Below, in pieces: positions 12,623-21,365 of a stretch of 64,000 bases of DNA. A program made the translations under genes and the position numbers. Position 1 is the stretch's first letter. Every line of letters begins with the position of its first letter. Where the stretch lies: NCBI GenBank assembly GCA_013205085.1, contig JABMLH010000005.1, positions 200,915 through 264,914 of the forward strand, written 5' to 3'. This DNA is from Microbacteriaceae bacterium VKM Ac-2854. Lineage in GTDB: Bacteria; Actinomycetota; Actinomycetes; Actinomycetales; Microbacteriaceae. Under the pieces are notes generated by a model that worked only from the letters and a program-made list of their open reading frames with translations, ran no database searches and was not told the origin of the DNA.

Positions 12623-14077
12623 CTAGTTGTTGCTGGAGAGCTTCTCGCGCAGCGCGGCGAGGGACTCGTCGTCGGCGAGGGTGCCGGCTCCGGTCGACTC
12701 GCTGGTGAACGAGGAACCGACCGAGACGCCGGCGGACTCGTTCTGAGCCTCTTCCTGCGACTTGGCGACCTGCGCCTTGTGCGCCTCCCAGCGAGCCTGG
12801 GCGGCAGCGTAGTCCTGCTCCCACGCCTCGCGCTGGGACTCGAAGCCCTCGCGCCACTCGTTGGTCTCCGGGTCGAAGCCCTCGGGGTACTTGTAGTTGC
12901 CCTGGTCGTCGTACTCGGTGGCCATGCCGTACAGCGCCGGGTCGAACTCGGTGCCCTCGGGGTCGACGTTCTCGTTGGCCTGCTTCAGCGAGAGGCTGAT
13001 GCGACGACGCTCGAGATCGATGTCGATGACCTTGACGAAGACCTCTTCGCCCACGGACACGACCTGCTCGGCGAGCTCGACGTGCTTGCCCGAGAGCTCG
13101 GAGATGTGGACGAGGCCCTCGATGCCGTCGGCGACGCGAACGAACGCACCGAACGGAACGAGCTTCGTGACCTTACCCGGGGCGACCTGACCGATCGCGT
13201 GGGTACGGGCGAAGACCTGCCACGGGTCCTCCTGGGTCGCCTTGAGCGAGAGCGACACGCGCTCGCGGTCGAGGTCGACCTCGAGGATCTCGACGGTGAC
13301 TTCCTGACCGACCTCGACGACCTCGGAGGCGTGCTCGATGTGCTTCCAGGACAGCTCGGAGACGTGGACGAGACCGTCGACGCCGCCCAGGTCCACGAAC
13401 GCACCGAAGTTGACGATCGAGGAGACGACACCCTTGCGGACCTGACCCTTGTGCAGGTTGTTCAGGAACGTGGTGCGGCTCTCGGACTGCGTCTGCTCGA
13501 GCAGGGCACGGCGCGACAGGACCACGTTGTTGCGGTTCTTGTCGAGCTCGAGGATCTTGGCCTCGATCTCCTGACCCAGGTACGGGGTGAGGTCGCGGAC
13601 GCGGCGCAGCTCGATGAGCGACGCAGGCAGGAAGCCGCGCAGGCCGATGTCGACGATGAGGCCACCCTTGACGACCTCGATGACCGAACCGGTGACGACA
13701 CCGTCGGACTCCTTGATCTTCTCGACGTCGCCCCACGCACGCTCGTACTGGGCACGCTTCTTGGAGAGGATCAGGCGACCCTCTTTGTCTTCCTTCTGCA
13801 GGACGAGCGCCTCGACGGAGTCGCCGACGTTGACGACCTCGCTCGGGTCGACGTCGTGCTTGATGGAGAGCTCACGCGAGGGGATGACACCCTCGGTCTT
13901 GTAGCCGACGTCGAGGAGGACCTCGTCGCGGTCGATCTTCACGACGGTGCCTTCGATGAGGTCGCCGTCGTTGAAGAACTTCAGAGTCTTTTCGACCGCG
14001 GCAAGAAAGTCTTCAGCAGACCCGATGTCGTTGATCGCGACCTGCTTGGTTGCCTTTTCGGTCGTTGCGGTTGTCAT
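12623..14077 (-). CDS. rpsA: 30S ribosomal protein S1
   Basis: RNA-binding ribosomal protein that helps mRNA engage the 30S subunit. The 484-residue product begins MTTATTEKATKQVAINDIG and has four S1 (OB-fold) repeats: about residues 37-105 (FFNDGDLIEGTVVKI), 125-190 (VVTGSVIEVVKGGLIVDIG), 208-278 (VRKGVVSSIVNFGAFVDLGG) and 295-365 (GKVTKLVPFGAFVRVADGI). A low-complexity acidic and alanine/serine-rich tail of about 100 residues follows. Four rather than six repeats is normal for actinobacteria. The ATG at 14077 fits the conserved N-terminus; an in-frame upstream extension is rejected as unconserved. It is followed on the same strand by coaE. Confidence 0.96.
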   Translation of the reverse strand: MTTATTEKATKQVAINDIGSAEDFLAAVEKTLKFFNDGDLIEGTVVKIDRDEVLLDVGYKTEGVIPSRELSIKHDVDPSEVVNVGDSVEALVLQKEDKEGRLILSKKRAQYERAWGDVEKIKESDGVVTGSVIEVVKGGLIVDIGLRGFLPASLIELRRVRDLTPYLGQEIEAKILELDKNRNNVVLSRRALLEQTQSESRTTFLNNLHKGQVRKGVVSSIVNFGAFVDLGGVDGLVHVSELSWKHIEHASEVVEVGQEVTVEILEVDLDRERVSLSLKATQEDPWQVFARTHAIGQVAPGKVTKLVPFGAFVRVADGIEGLVHISELSGKHVELAEQVVSVGEEVFVKVIDIDLERRRISLSLKQANENVDPEGTEFDPALYGMATEYDDQGNYKYPEGFDPETNEWREGFESQREAWEQDYAAAQARWEAHKAQVAKSQEEAQNESAGVSVGSSFTSESTGAGTLADDESLAALREKLSSNN

Positions 14078-14265
14078 TAAGGGATGCTCCAGTATGGACA
14101 GAACTCGGGCCTTCGCCCACGCGCGCAGCGTCGTGGGGAGGGCGGATTGATGTGAGGATGGCGGTTGCCGTGAAGGCACACGCCTGCCACAAACGTGACG
14201 TCCAATCCTATCCCCCTGTTCGGCCCGCCGCAATCACGCCGCGCCCGCCGATCCGCCCCTCCCCC

Positions 14266-14312
14266 GGCGAAAAGTTGCAGCCCGGCACGGCCCGGGGCTG
14301 CAACTTCTCGCC
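14266..14312. terminator. strong hairpin downstream of the permease gene
   Basis: AAGTTGCAGCCC (14272-14283) pairs perfectly with GGGCTGCAACTT (14295-14306), extended outward by GGCGA/TCGCC. It follows the stop of the minus-strand permease and lies upstream of rpsA, so it most likely terminates the permease transcript. The rest of 14078-14328 holds the rpsA leader and nothing else that I recognise. Confidence 0.75.
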
Positions 14313-14328
14313 AGAGGAGGGTGGGGCG

Positions 14329-15777
14329 TCAGTCGTCGACCTTCTCCGGCTCCGGGACGGCGGCGGGAGCGGCGGGAGCGGCGGGGCCGCGGACGGCGTC
14401 GTGGCCCGACACGTCGGTGTCGGAGCCGGCGAAGCGGGCCTGGACCTTCTCGGAGTTGAGCAGCAGGTTGAGCAGGATCGCGACAACGGCGCCGGCGCTG
14501 ATGCCGGAGTCGAAGATGATCGTGAACCAGGTCGGGAACTGGGCGTAGATCTCGGGGCTGACGGTCGGCAGCAGCGCGACCCCCAGCGAGATCGCCACGA
14601 CGAGGATGTTGGTGTTGTTGAACTTCACCTTCGACAGCGTGCGGATACCGCTGGCCGCGACCATGCCGAACAGCGCGATGCCGGCGCCGCCGAGCACCGC
14701 GACGGGGATGCCCTCGACCACGGCGCCGAGCGCCGGGATGAGGCCCAGGATCACCAGGACGCCGCCGGCGAAGGTGGCGACGTACCGCGACTTCACCCCG
14801 GTCAGCGAGACCAGGCCGACGTTCTGCGCGAACGCGGTGTACGGGAAGGTGTTGAACAGGCCGCCGATCACGGTGGAGAGTCCGTCGGCACGCAGGCCGT
14901 CCGCGAGCTGGCGCGGGGTGACCGGCTTCTCCACGATCTCACCGACCGCGATGATGTCGCCGGTGGTCTCGGTCATGATGACCAGGCCGACGATGCACAT
15001 CGAGATGATCGCGCTCGCCTCGAAGGTCGGGAAGCCGAAGTAGAACGGCAGCGTCACGCCGAACCAGGCCTCGCTCCCGACGCCGCTCCAGTCGACCAGG
15101 CCGAACGGGATGGCGACGATGGTGCCCACGACCAGGCCGAGCAGGATGGACAGGCGCTGCAGCACCGGCGGCGCGAAACGCTCGATCAGGATGATGAACA
15201 GCAGCGTCCCGGCCGCGAAGCCGATGTCGAGCGGGTTGCCGAAGTCCTCGGAGCCGGTGCCGCCGCCGACCCAGCCGGCCGCGACGTCCATCAGCGAGAC
15301 GCCGATGATCAGGATGACCGTGCCGGTGACGATCGGCGGGAAGAAGCGCACCAGCCGCGAGAAGATCGGCGCCAGCAGCATCATGAACAGTCCGCACGCG
15401 ATCACGGATCCGTAGATCGCCGTGATGCCGTACTCGCCGCCGATCGTGATCATCGGTCCGACCGCCGCGAAGGTGCAGCCCTGCATCAGCGGCAATCGGA
15501 CCCCGAAGCGCCAGAATCCGATGGACTGGATCAGGGTGGCGATGCCGGCGACGAGCAGATCCGCGCTGATCAGGTGCGGCAGGGCGCTCGGCTCGAGCTG
15601 CCCCATCCCGATCAGGGCGCCGCCGACGATCAGCGGCACCGCCACGGCGCCCGCGTACATCGCGAGGACGTGCTGCAGCCCCAACGGCGCCAGCCGCGCC
15701 AGCGGCGGGATGCGGTCGACGGGGTGTTTCTCGGTGACTTCCGACGCGTTCTCTGCGAAAGGTCTTTCGGCGGACAT
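14329..15777 (-). CDS. NCS2-family purine/xanthine permease
   Basis: Polytopic membrane protein of the nucleobase:cation symporter-2 family. The 482-residue product from the ATG at 15777 begins MSAERPFAENASE and has about 12-14 hydrophobic segments. PLGLQHVLAMYAGAVAVPL is the family N-terminal signature. GIRTLSKVKFNNTNILVV and NTFPYTAFAQNVGLVSLTGV match the xanthine/uric-acid branch better than uracil permeases. GGGGAG precedes the start. A short CACAATTGTG palindrome at 15803-15812 upstream may be an operator. It is divergent from the metallophosphoesterase chain. Substrate is inferred from family resemblance only. Confidence 0.88.
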   Translation of the reverse strand: MSAERPFAENASEVTEKHPVDRIPPLARLAPLGLQHVLAMYAGAVAVPLIVGGALIGMGQLEPSALPHLISADLLVAGIATLIQSIGFWRFGVRLPLMQGCTFAAVGPMITIGGEYGITAIYGSVIACGLFMMLLAPIFSRLVRFFPPIVTGTVILIIGVSLMDVAAGWVGGGTGSEDFGNPLDIGFAAGTLLFIILIERFAPPVLQRLSILLGLVVGTIVAIPFGLVDWSGVGSEAWFGVTLPFYFGFPTFEASAIISMCIVGLVIMTETTGDIIAVGEIVEKPVTPRQLADGLRADGLSTVIGGLFNTFPYTAFAQNVGLVSLTGVKSRYVATFAGGVLVILGLIPALGAVVEGIPVAVLGGAGIALFGMVAASGIRTLSKVKFNNTNILVVAISLGVALLPTVSPEIYAQFPTWFTIIFDSGISAGAVVAILLNLLLNSEKVQARFAGSDTDVSGHDAVRGPAAPAAPAAVPEPEKVDD

Positions 15778-15802
15778 GGCGGCTCCCCGGTCGTGAATAA
15801 CA

Positions 15803-15812
15803 CACAATTGTG
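15803..15812. promoter_or_regulatory. CACAATTGTG palindrome upstream of the permease
   Basis: A perfect 10-base palindrome 25 bases before the permease start, in the divergent gap toward the metallophosphoesterase. It is short, so a chance occurrence is possible. Confidence 0.25.
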
Positions 15813-15996
15813 CTTCTACTCAGACCCTAAGAAGGCCGTGTTTCGGGGTCGAGCCCTCCCGTGTTTCCAGAGTGTTAAGCGGACACTGCACACCGCCCCC
15901 AAGGTGGGGCGGCGACGCCCGCGAACCCGTCGCTAGCATCGGCTCATCCGGCATCGACACCCGTCATCCTGCCGATGTGCAGATTGGTGCCTCACC

Positions 15997-17829
15997 GTGC
16001 CCGAACTCTCCCGCCGCTCCTTCGTCGCGGGCACGGCCGCCCTGGCCGGCGCCTGGCAGCTCGACCCGGCGCTACTGGGCGAGCGGCTGTCGGCGGCGAT
16101 GGAGACGAGCGCGACGAGGGCGACCGCCGCGACATCGCCGGCGCCGAGCACGCTGCAGCAGACCGTGTTGCGCGGCAGCGTGGTCTCCAGGCAGTACCGC
16201 GCCGTGACCACCGGCGCCGGCGAGCCCTACCTGCCACGACTGGACGTGCTCGGCCGCTCCCCCGATCCCTCCCGGGTCGCGAACCGGCGCTCCCTGCTGT
16301 ACCTCGCGCACCTGTCGGACATGCACGTGATCGACGCGCAGTCGCCGGCCAGGATCGAACCGATGATCGTGCAGGATCACGCCTCCTGGGGTTCCGCCTT
16401 CCATCCGCACGACCCGCTGACGGTGCACGTGACCGCCGCCATGGTGAAGGCCTTCGCCGACCTCCGGATCAGCCCGCTCACCGGCGCGCCGATGGGCGCG
16501 GCGATCGTCACCGGCGACAGCGCCGACATGCACTCCACGCACGAACTGCGCTGGTACATCGACGTGCTGGACGGCAAGGAGATCCTGCCCAACAGCGGCT
16601 CCACGACCCGTTTCGAGGGTGTGCAGGCCTGGGCCGAGGCGAGCTGGGCCTATCGACCGGCGGATCCGCGCGGCGGCGCGTTCGGCGACTACGGCTTCCC
16701 GGAACTGCCCGATCTGCTCGCGGACGCCTCCCGCGTGCCCGTGCAATCCGTCGGTCTGCCGGTGCCGTGGTTCGCGGTCTACGGCAACCACGACACGCTG
16801 CTCCTGGGCACCTTCGACCTCAGCCCCCAACTGCACAACCTCGCCCTCGGCGGTCGGAAGGCGTACTCGTTGGAGGCCACCGCGACGTCGATCCTGCAGG
16901 GGTACGCCTCGGCCTCCAGCCCGATCCAGCAGGCGCTGGACGCCCTCGGGCTGCAGCTGGGTCTCCGGCCCGGATTCAAGGCCGTCACCGCAGACCCCTC
17001 CCGCGCACTCTTCGCCCAGCGCGACTTCATGGCCGAGCACTTCGTGACGGAGCCGGCGCCCGGGCCGGTGGGGCACGGCTTCACGCAGCACAACCTCGAC
17101 TCGGGCGAGACCTGGTGGCGCACCGAACTCTCGCCCGACATCCGCGCCTTCGGCCTGGACACCTGCAACCAGGTCGCCGGGCCGGACGGCGCGGTGCCGG
17201 ATGCGCAGTTCCAGTGGCTGAAGAAGGAACTCGCCCAGGCGCAGCAGGAGCAGAAGCTCGTGCTCATCTTCAGCCACCACAACAGCCTCACCCTGGAGAA
17301 CAGCGCTCAGCGGCCCGGTCAGGAGGTGGTGCTGCACCACGCCGAGGAGTTCGTGGATCTGCTGCTCGCGCATCCGAACGTGATCGCGTGGCTGAACGGG
17401 CACACCCACCTGAACCAGATCCTGCCGCACACGACGTCCGGCCCCGGCTCGGTCGGCACCGGCCCCGGCTTCTGGGAGATCACGACGGCATCCTGCATCG
17501 ACTTCCCGCAGCAGCAGCAGCTCGTCGAGATCGTCGACAACCGCGACGGCACCCTCTCGATCTTCACGACCGTGGTCGACCACGCGGCACCGGCGGTACC
17601 GAGCGCAGGATCGGATTACCTCGATCTCGCCGCGCGCAGTCGCGAGTTCGCCCTGAACGACTGGGCGGAGGATCCGCTGATGCGCCGCGGCTCGCCCCTG
17701 GATCGCAATACCGAGTTGCTGATCGCGGCGCCCTTCGACCTGACTCGCATCACGGATGCGTCGGTGCAGGCCCGCCAGGCGGCCGACCATGCCCGACTGC
17801 TCGCCTACGAGCAGAAGACGCAGCGATGA
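15997..17829 (+). CDS. exported calcineurin-like metallophosphoesterase (TIGR03767-like)
   Basis: The 610-residue product has a twin-arginine-type N-terminus (SRRSFVAG at residues 5-12, then an alanine-rich stretch), suggesting Tat export. The two-metal phosphoesterase motifs appear in order: DMH at 108-110, GDSAD at 173-177, GNHD at 263-266, SHHN at 426-429 and GHTH at 468-471. The overall layout resembles the actinobacterial PPA1498/TIGR03767 family; the substrate is not known to me. The start is a GTG with a weak ribosome site. The stop overlaps the next start as ATGA, so it is the first gene of a three-gene chain. Confidence 0.88.
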   Translation: MPELSRRSFVAGTAALAGAWQLDPALLGERLSAAMETSATRATAATSPAPSTLQQTVLRGSVVSRQYRAVTTGAGEPYLPRLDVLGRSPDPSRVANRRSLLYLAHLSDMHVIDAQSPARIEPMIVQDHASWGSAFHPHDPLTVHVTAAMVKAFADLRISPLTGAPMGAAIVTGDSADMHSTHELRWYIDVLDGKEILPNSGSTTRFEGVQAWAEASWAYRPADPRGGAFGDYGFPELPDLLADASRVPVQSVGLPVPWFAVYGNHDTLLLGTFDLSPQLHNLALGGRKAYSLEATATSILQGYASASSPIQQALDALGLQLGLRPGFKAVTADPSRALFAQRDFMAEHFVTEPAPGPVGHGFTQHNLDSGETWWRTELSPDIRAFGLDTCNQVAGPDGAVPDAQFQWLKKELAQAQQEQKLVLIFSHHNSLTLENSAQRPGQEVVLHHAEEFVDLLLAHPNVIAWLNGHTHLNQILPHTTSGPGSVGTGPGFWEITTASCIDFPQQQQLVEIVDNRDGTLSIFTTVVDHAAPAVPSAGSDYLDLAARSREFALNDWAEDPLMRRGSPLDRNTELLIAAPFDLTRITDASVQARQAADHARLLAYEQKTQR

Positions 17830-18191
17830 GGGCGCTCCGTCTCAGGGCCGCCCCGGCCGCGGTGATGGCGCTGGCCGCGGTGATGGCGCTGGCCGGCTGC
17901 AGCCAGATCGCCGCCATCGCTCCGGTCGGCGGTGACCGGGTCTCGAACGTGCGCTACGCGGCACTCGATGTGCTCGTGGCCGAAAGGGTCGAGCTGCTCA
18001 CCGCTCCCGATTGCGTGGAGAAGGACCGTTCCGTGAGCTGCACCGGCAGCACGCTCGACGGCGCCACGATCACCGTGACCTCGACGGCGGCGGATGAGGA
18101 CCACCTCGAGATCGTCGTCGGTACGGACACGCTGTTCTCCGGCTCCCTCTCCGCGGTGATCGACGACGCGGTGGATGGAGCGCAGCCGTGA
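17826..18191 (+). CDS. small predicted lipoprotein of unknown function
   Basis: A 121-residue protein with a type II signal peptide: positively charged MRALRLR, a hydrophobic core AVMALAAVMALA, and lipobox LAGC with cysteine at residue 25. The mature part is short and acidic, with two further cysteines (APDCVEKDRSVSCTG) that could form a disulfide. The start overlaps the phosphoesterase stop (ATGA) and its stop overlaps the following start (GTGA), so all three are translationally coupled. The hydrophobic core is encoded by a perfect 18-base tandem duplication. I do not recognise a domain. Confidence 0.75.
   Translation: MRALRLRAAPAAVMALAAVMALAGCSQIAAIAPVGGDRVSNVRYAALDVLVAERVELLTAPDCVEKDRSVSCTGSTLDGATITVTSTAADEDHLEIVVGTDTLFSGSLSAVIDDAVDGAQP
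17855..17890 (+). repeat. 18-base tandem duplication in lipoprotein signal peptide
   Basis: GGCCGCGGTGATGGCGCT occurs twice in a row (17855-17872 and 17873-17890). It adds six residues (AVMALA repeated) to the hydrophobic core without shifting the frame. Confidence 0.85.
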
Positions 18192-18748
18192 GCGCCGCAC
18201 GCCGCATCCTGCTGACGCTGCCCGCGGTGCTCGGGCTGCCGGTGGCGCAGGCCGCGCTCGTCCGGCCGGGGGCCACGCCCGCCGCCGACATCGGATTTGT
18301 CCTGATGGCGCTGGCGTCGTTCGCGGTGACGGTTCTCGGCGCCTGGCTGCTGGCAACGGCCCTCCTGGCGGGCATCGACGGGGCGCCGTGGCGCCCGGGG
18401 CCACGCGCGCTGGTCCGGACGCTCGCTGTAGCGGCGATCGTCGGCGCCTGCGCGGTGGTCCATCCGCTGCTCGCGCTCCCGGCGTTGGTGCTGGCCGCTC
18501 TCCTCCTGCCCGCACTGGCGGCGGGCGAGGGCGTCCGCGCCGGACTGCGAGGGTTCCGTCGGCATCCCGGTCGGAGCGCGCTGCTCGCCGTCGCAACGCT
18601 CGCCCTCTGCCTGCTCGGCTGGCTGACCGCGCTGATCACCGGACTGTTCGTAACCGGAGCCCTCGGCGCCTTGCTGTGCTGGTTCGGATTCGCGCTCGCC
18701 GGGGCGATCGCGCTGGCGGGCAGCACCGCGCTTCTGCGCCGGCCCTGA
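18188..18748 (+). CDS. small polytopic membrane protein of unknown function
   Basis: A 186-residue protein starting at a GTG that overlaps the stop of the lipoprotein gene (GTGA). About five hydrophobic segments are visible, for example LLTLPAVLGLPVAQAAL, FVLMALASFAVTVLGAWLLA, LLALPALVLAALLLPALAA and the C-terminal FVTGALGALLCWFGFALAGA. A short basic loop (GVRAGLRGFRRHPGR) lies between the third and fourth segments. No family is recognised. Its coupling to the phosphoesterase and lipoprotein suggests a shared function at the cell envelope. Confidence 0.7.
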   Translation: MSAARRILLTLPAVLGLPVAQAALVRPGATPAADIGFVLMALASFAVTVLGAWLLATALLAGIDGAPWRPGPRALVRTLAVAAIVGACAVVHPLLALPALVLAALLLPALAAGEGVRAGLRGFRRHPGRSALLAVATLALCLLGWLTALITGLFVTGALGALLCWFGFALAGAIALAGSTALLRRP

Positions 18749-18924
18749 CTGCCCTGACCGCCGGTGCTGACCGCCGGCACCGCCAGCCCGGGCCGCCGGC
18801 CCAACCGCCTGCACCGCATCGCGCCGTGTCCGGATCCGGCGCCTGCGCGGCTCGATCAGCCCTCACACGCCGGTCCCGCTTTTTGCAACGATGGAAAAAC
18901 GATCCGCCATCGGAAGGACCGGCC

Positions 18925-19773
18925 ATGCAGCCAGCGCGCAGTCCCCTCGCCGAGTTCCTCCGCGCCCGCCGCGAACTGCTGCAGCCGGAGGAGGTCGGCC
19001 TCCCGCGCGACGAGAACCGTCGCGTGCCGGGTCTGCGCCGCGAAGAGGTCGCGCGCCGAGCCGGGATCAGCCCGGAGTACTACCTGCGGCTGGAGCAGGG
19101 GCGCGACCACCAGCCCTCCGCCCAGGTGCTCGGCGCCCTCTCCCGCGCCCTCGACCTCGACGAGGACGCGCGGGCCTACCTGCATCGGCTCGCTCATCCC
19201 GCACCGAACACCCGGCGGCCGCGGATCGATGCCGTCGAGCCGGCCGTCCTGCAACTGCTGCAGCGGATGTCGGACGTGCCGGCGTACATCTCGGACCGCA
19301 ATCACGACGTGCTCGCCGTGAATCCGCTGGCCGCGGCGTTGGCACCGGGCTACCTGCTGCCGGGGACGAATCTGCTGCTGGCGGTCGTCGAGCTCGGTCC
19401 GGACGCGCACGCCGTCGAGGACTGGGCCGAGACCACCCGGCGCCTCGTCGCGGCCCTGCGACACGGCTCGGAGCCCGGAGATCCTCGCTTGCAGGAGATC
19501 GTCGAGACGCTGTCGATCCGCAGCCCCGAGTTCCGCCGGCTCTGGGCGGCGCACGACGCCCGGCCGCAGACCTCGGGGTTCGCGCTGCACCTCATCCCGC
19601 CGCACGGCTGGGTTCGGCTGCGGTGGCAGAGCCTGCAGGTACCCGGCGGCAGCGGTCACGCGCTCACCAGCATGCTCGCCGAACCCGGCAGCGAGGGCGA
19701 GCGGGCTCTGCGTGAGCTGGCACGCCGCGTCGACGCCGAACGCTCAGCCGCTCCTCGGCTCCGCCTGGCGTGA
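18925..19773 (+). CDS. XRE-type helix-turn-helix regulator with MmyB-like ligand domain
   Basis: A 282-residue regulator. Residues about 5-80 form a helix-turn-helix of the XRE class (LAEFLRARRELL, VPGLRREEVARRAGIS, YYLRLEQGRD). From about residue 105 the sequence resembles the MmyB-like ligand-binding domain common in actinobacterial regulators (VLQLLQRMSDVPAYISDRN, DVLAVNPLAAAL). The ATG at 18925 follows GGAAGGA. No partner gene is obvious: it sits downstream of the membrane-protein chain and upstream of a TetR regulator on the same strand. The ligand is unknown. Confidence 0.85.
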   Translation: MQPARSPLAEFLRARRELLQPEEVGLPRDENRRVPGLRREEVARRAGISPEYYLRLEQGRDHQPSAQVLGALSRALDLDEDARAYLHRLAHPAPNTRRPRIDAVEPAVLQLLQRMSDVPAYISDRNHDVLAVNPLAAALAPGYLLPGTNLLLAVVELGPDAHAVEDWAETTRRLVAALRHGSEPGDPRLQEIVETLSIRSPEFRRLWAAHDARPQTSGFALHLIPPHGWVRLRWQSLQVPGGSGHALTSMLAEPGSEGERALRELARRVDAERSAAPRLRLA

Positions 19774-19797
19774 GTTCCGCCCGGCATTCGCCGCCGG

Positions 19798-19803
19798 TAT
19801 CCT
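19798..19803 (+). promoter_or_regulatory. -10 box TATCCT of TetR gene
   Basis: TATCCT ends six bases before the ATG at 19810, the leaderless arrangement. Confidence 0.4.
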
Positions 19804-19809
19804 CGATCC

Positions 19810-20412
19810 ATGCCCCGACCCCGGCGTTTCGATGAGATCGCGCTGCTCGACGGCGCCCTGGAGATCTTCTGGAGCCGAGGATTCGAGCGCACGTCCATCG
19901 AGGACGTCGCGACGGCGACCGGCGTCGGCAACGGCAGCATCTACGCCGCCTACGGCAGCAAGCTCGGGCTCTTCCTCGCCGTCTTCCGCCGCTACTGCGC
20001 GGGCCGCGCGGAACTGGTCGAGCGGGTGATCCACGATCACCAGGGCGACTTCGCCGCTGCGGTCGAGAACTTCCTCGAGGCGATCGTCGTCGACTGCACC
20101 TCTCACGGCGACGGTCGCGGCTGCCTGATGCTGAACAGCCTCGGCGAGCTGAGCGCGCGGTACCCGGCGGTGGCCGAGGTCGGTCGCGAGACGCTGGAGC
20201 GGATGAACGCCGTGCTCGAGGCGCGGGTCCGCGCGGGGATCGACGCGGGCGAGATCGCGCTCGAGAGCGGCGATGCAGCGGGGTTGGGCGCCCACCTCGT
20301 CCTGGTGTCGCAGGGGCTGATCAACCTCAGCCGGATCGGGGTGCCGGCGGGTCAGTTGCGCTCGATCGCCGCAGCGTCGAGTCGGATGTCGCACCTGCTG
20401 AGCGCCGCCTGA
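19810..20412 (+). CDS. TetR/AcrR-family transcriptional regulator
   Basis: A 200-residue regulator. The N-terminal helix-turn-helix is typical: FDEIALLDGALEIFWSRGFE, TSIEDVATATGVGNGSIYAAYGSK and LGLFLAVFRRY. The C-terminal ligand domain carries the GCLMLNSLGE segment often seen in the YcdC/LmrA-like TetR group (TetR_C). The ATG is six bases after a TATCCT box, so the transcript is probably leaderless. No divergent target gene is adjacent: the neighbour on the right is convergent and that on the left is another regulator on the same strand. The target is unknown. Confidence 0.9.
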   Translation: MPRPRRFDEIALLDGALEIFWSRGFERTSIEDVATATGVGNGSIYAAYGSKLGLFLAVFRRYCAGRAELVERVIHDHQGDFAAAVENFLEAIVVDCTSHGDGRGCLMLNSLGELSARYPAVAEVGRETLERMNAVLEARVRAGIDAGEIALESGDAAGLGAHLVLVSQGLINLSRIGVPAGQLRSIAAASSRMSHLLSAA

Positions 20413-20440
20413 GACCGGGCCGCGAGCGAGGATCGGCACG

Positions 20441-21256
20441 CTACGCGTCGATCACGCCCGTCGACTCCCAGAGCCGCAACAGCTTGAGGGCCAGGTGCAG
20501 CGTGCTGCGCTGCCAGCCGTCGTCGAGAGCCGCGCGCACCGCCTCCGGCATGTTCTCCAACCGGTAGTACAGCGTCGTGCGGTGGATGTGCAGTCGCGAG
20601 CACGCGGCCCGGACCTGGCCGCCCTCATCCAGGTACACCTCGATCGTCTCGCGCTGGATCCGATCGCCGCGCCGCAGTTCGGCCGCGGCCGGCGAGATGT
20701 CGGCCAGACGTTGCGGGCCGAGGGCGACCGAGTGCACGAGGGCCCAGCCGCCGAGTGCGGTCGATGCCGCCGCGCCGTCGAACTCGGGCAGGGCCGCCGA
20801 CAGCTCGGCTGCGGTTCGGCTCTGCTCCGCCGCGTCACCGAGATCACTCGCCGACGCATCAAGAGGCGCCGTGCCGATGCCCAGGACCGGTACGCCCAGG
20901 CGCTGCGCCTCGCGCGCGATCCACTCCTCCGGACCGGAGACCGGCAGCCCGCGGGTGATCAGGTAGGCGATCCCGTCCTCCTCCCGCAGGAACGTCGCCC
21001 GCGCCGGCACGCCGGCCGCGACGTGCTGGCCGAAGGCGACCCGGCTCGCCGTCGAGCTCGACGGGCCCAGCAGGACCGCCGTCACGACCGTGCGCGGGCC
21101 GCGGTCGAGCCAGCCGCGCGCGATCGCCTCGACGAAAGCGCCGCGTCGTTCGGCCGCGGAATCCGCCAACAACCCCGCCATCACGCGCTCCCGCGTGGAC
21201 GAGGTGAGGCGGCGCAGCGGGGCAGGAGCCCCCGCTTCGAGCGACTGCGGTTCCAT
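20441..21256 (-). CDS. PucR/CdaR-type helix-turn-helix regulator
   Basis: A 271-residue protein whose last 60 residues form the PucR C-terminal helix-turn-helix (ETIEVYLDEGGQVRAACSRL, HIHRTTLYYRLENM). The N-terminal two-thirds is a weakly conserved sensory region with no recognised ligand motif. The ATG at 21256 was chosen because GAGG lies upstream; an in-frame start further upstream would overlap the region before the next gene. It is downstream of the GlxA-like regulator on the same strand, separated by about 110 bases. Regulated genes are unknown. Confidence 0.82.
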   Translation of the reverse strand: MEPQSLEAGAPAPLRRLTSSTRERVMAGLLADSAAERRGAFVEAIARGWLDRGPRTVVTAVLLGPSSSTASRVAFGQHVAAGVPARATFLREEDGIAYLITRGLPVSGPEEWIAREAQRLGVPVLGIGTAPLDASASDLGDAAEQSRTAAELSAALPEFDGAAASTALGGWALVHSVALGPQRLADISPAAAELRRGDRIQRETIEVYLDEGGQVRAACSRLHIHRTTLYYRLENMPEAVRAALDDGWQRSTLHLALKLLRLWESTGVIDA

Positions 21257-21365
21257 CGACGCCTCATCCTCCGGTTCGAAGCGATCGGCGCTCGGCCGAT
21301 CCGTCTCCTTCACGCTACGAGCAGGCCGCGCCGGGCGCGTGTCCCTCCGGGAGTCACCTGGCGGG

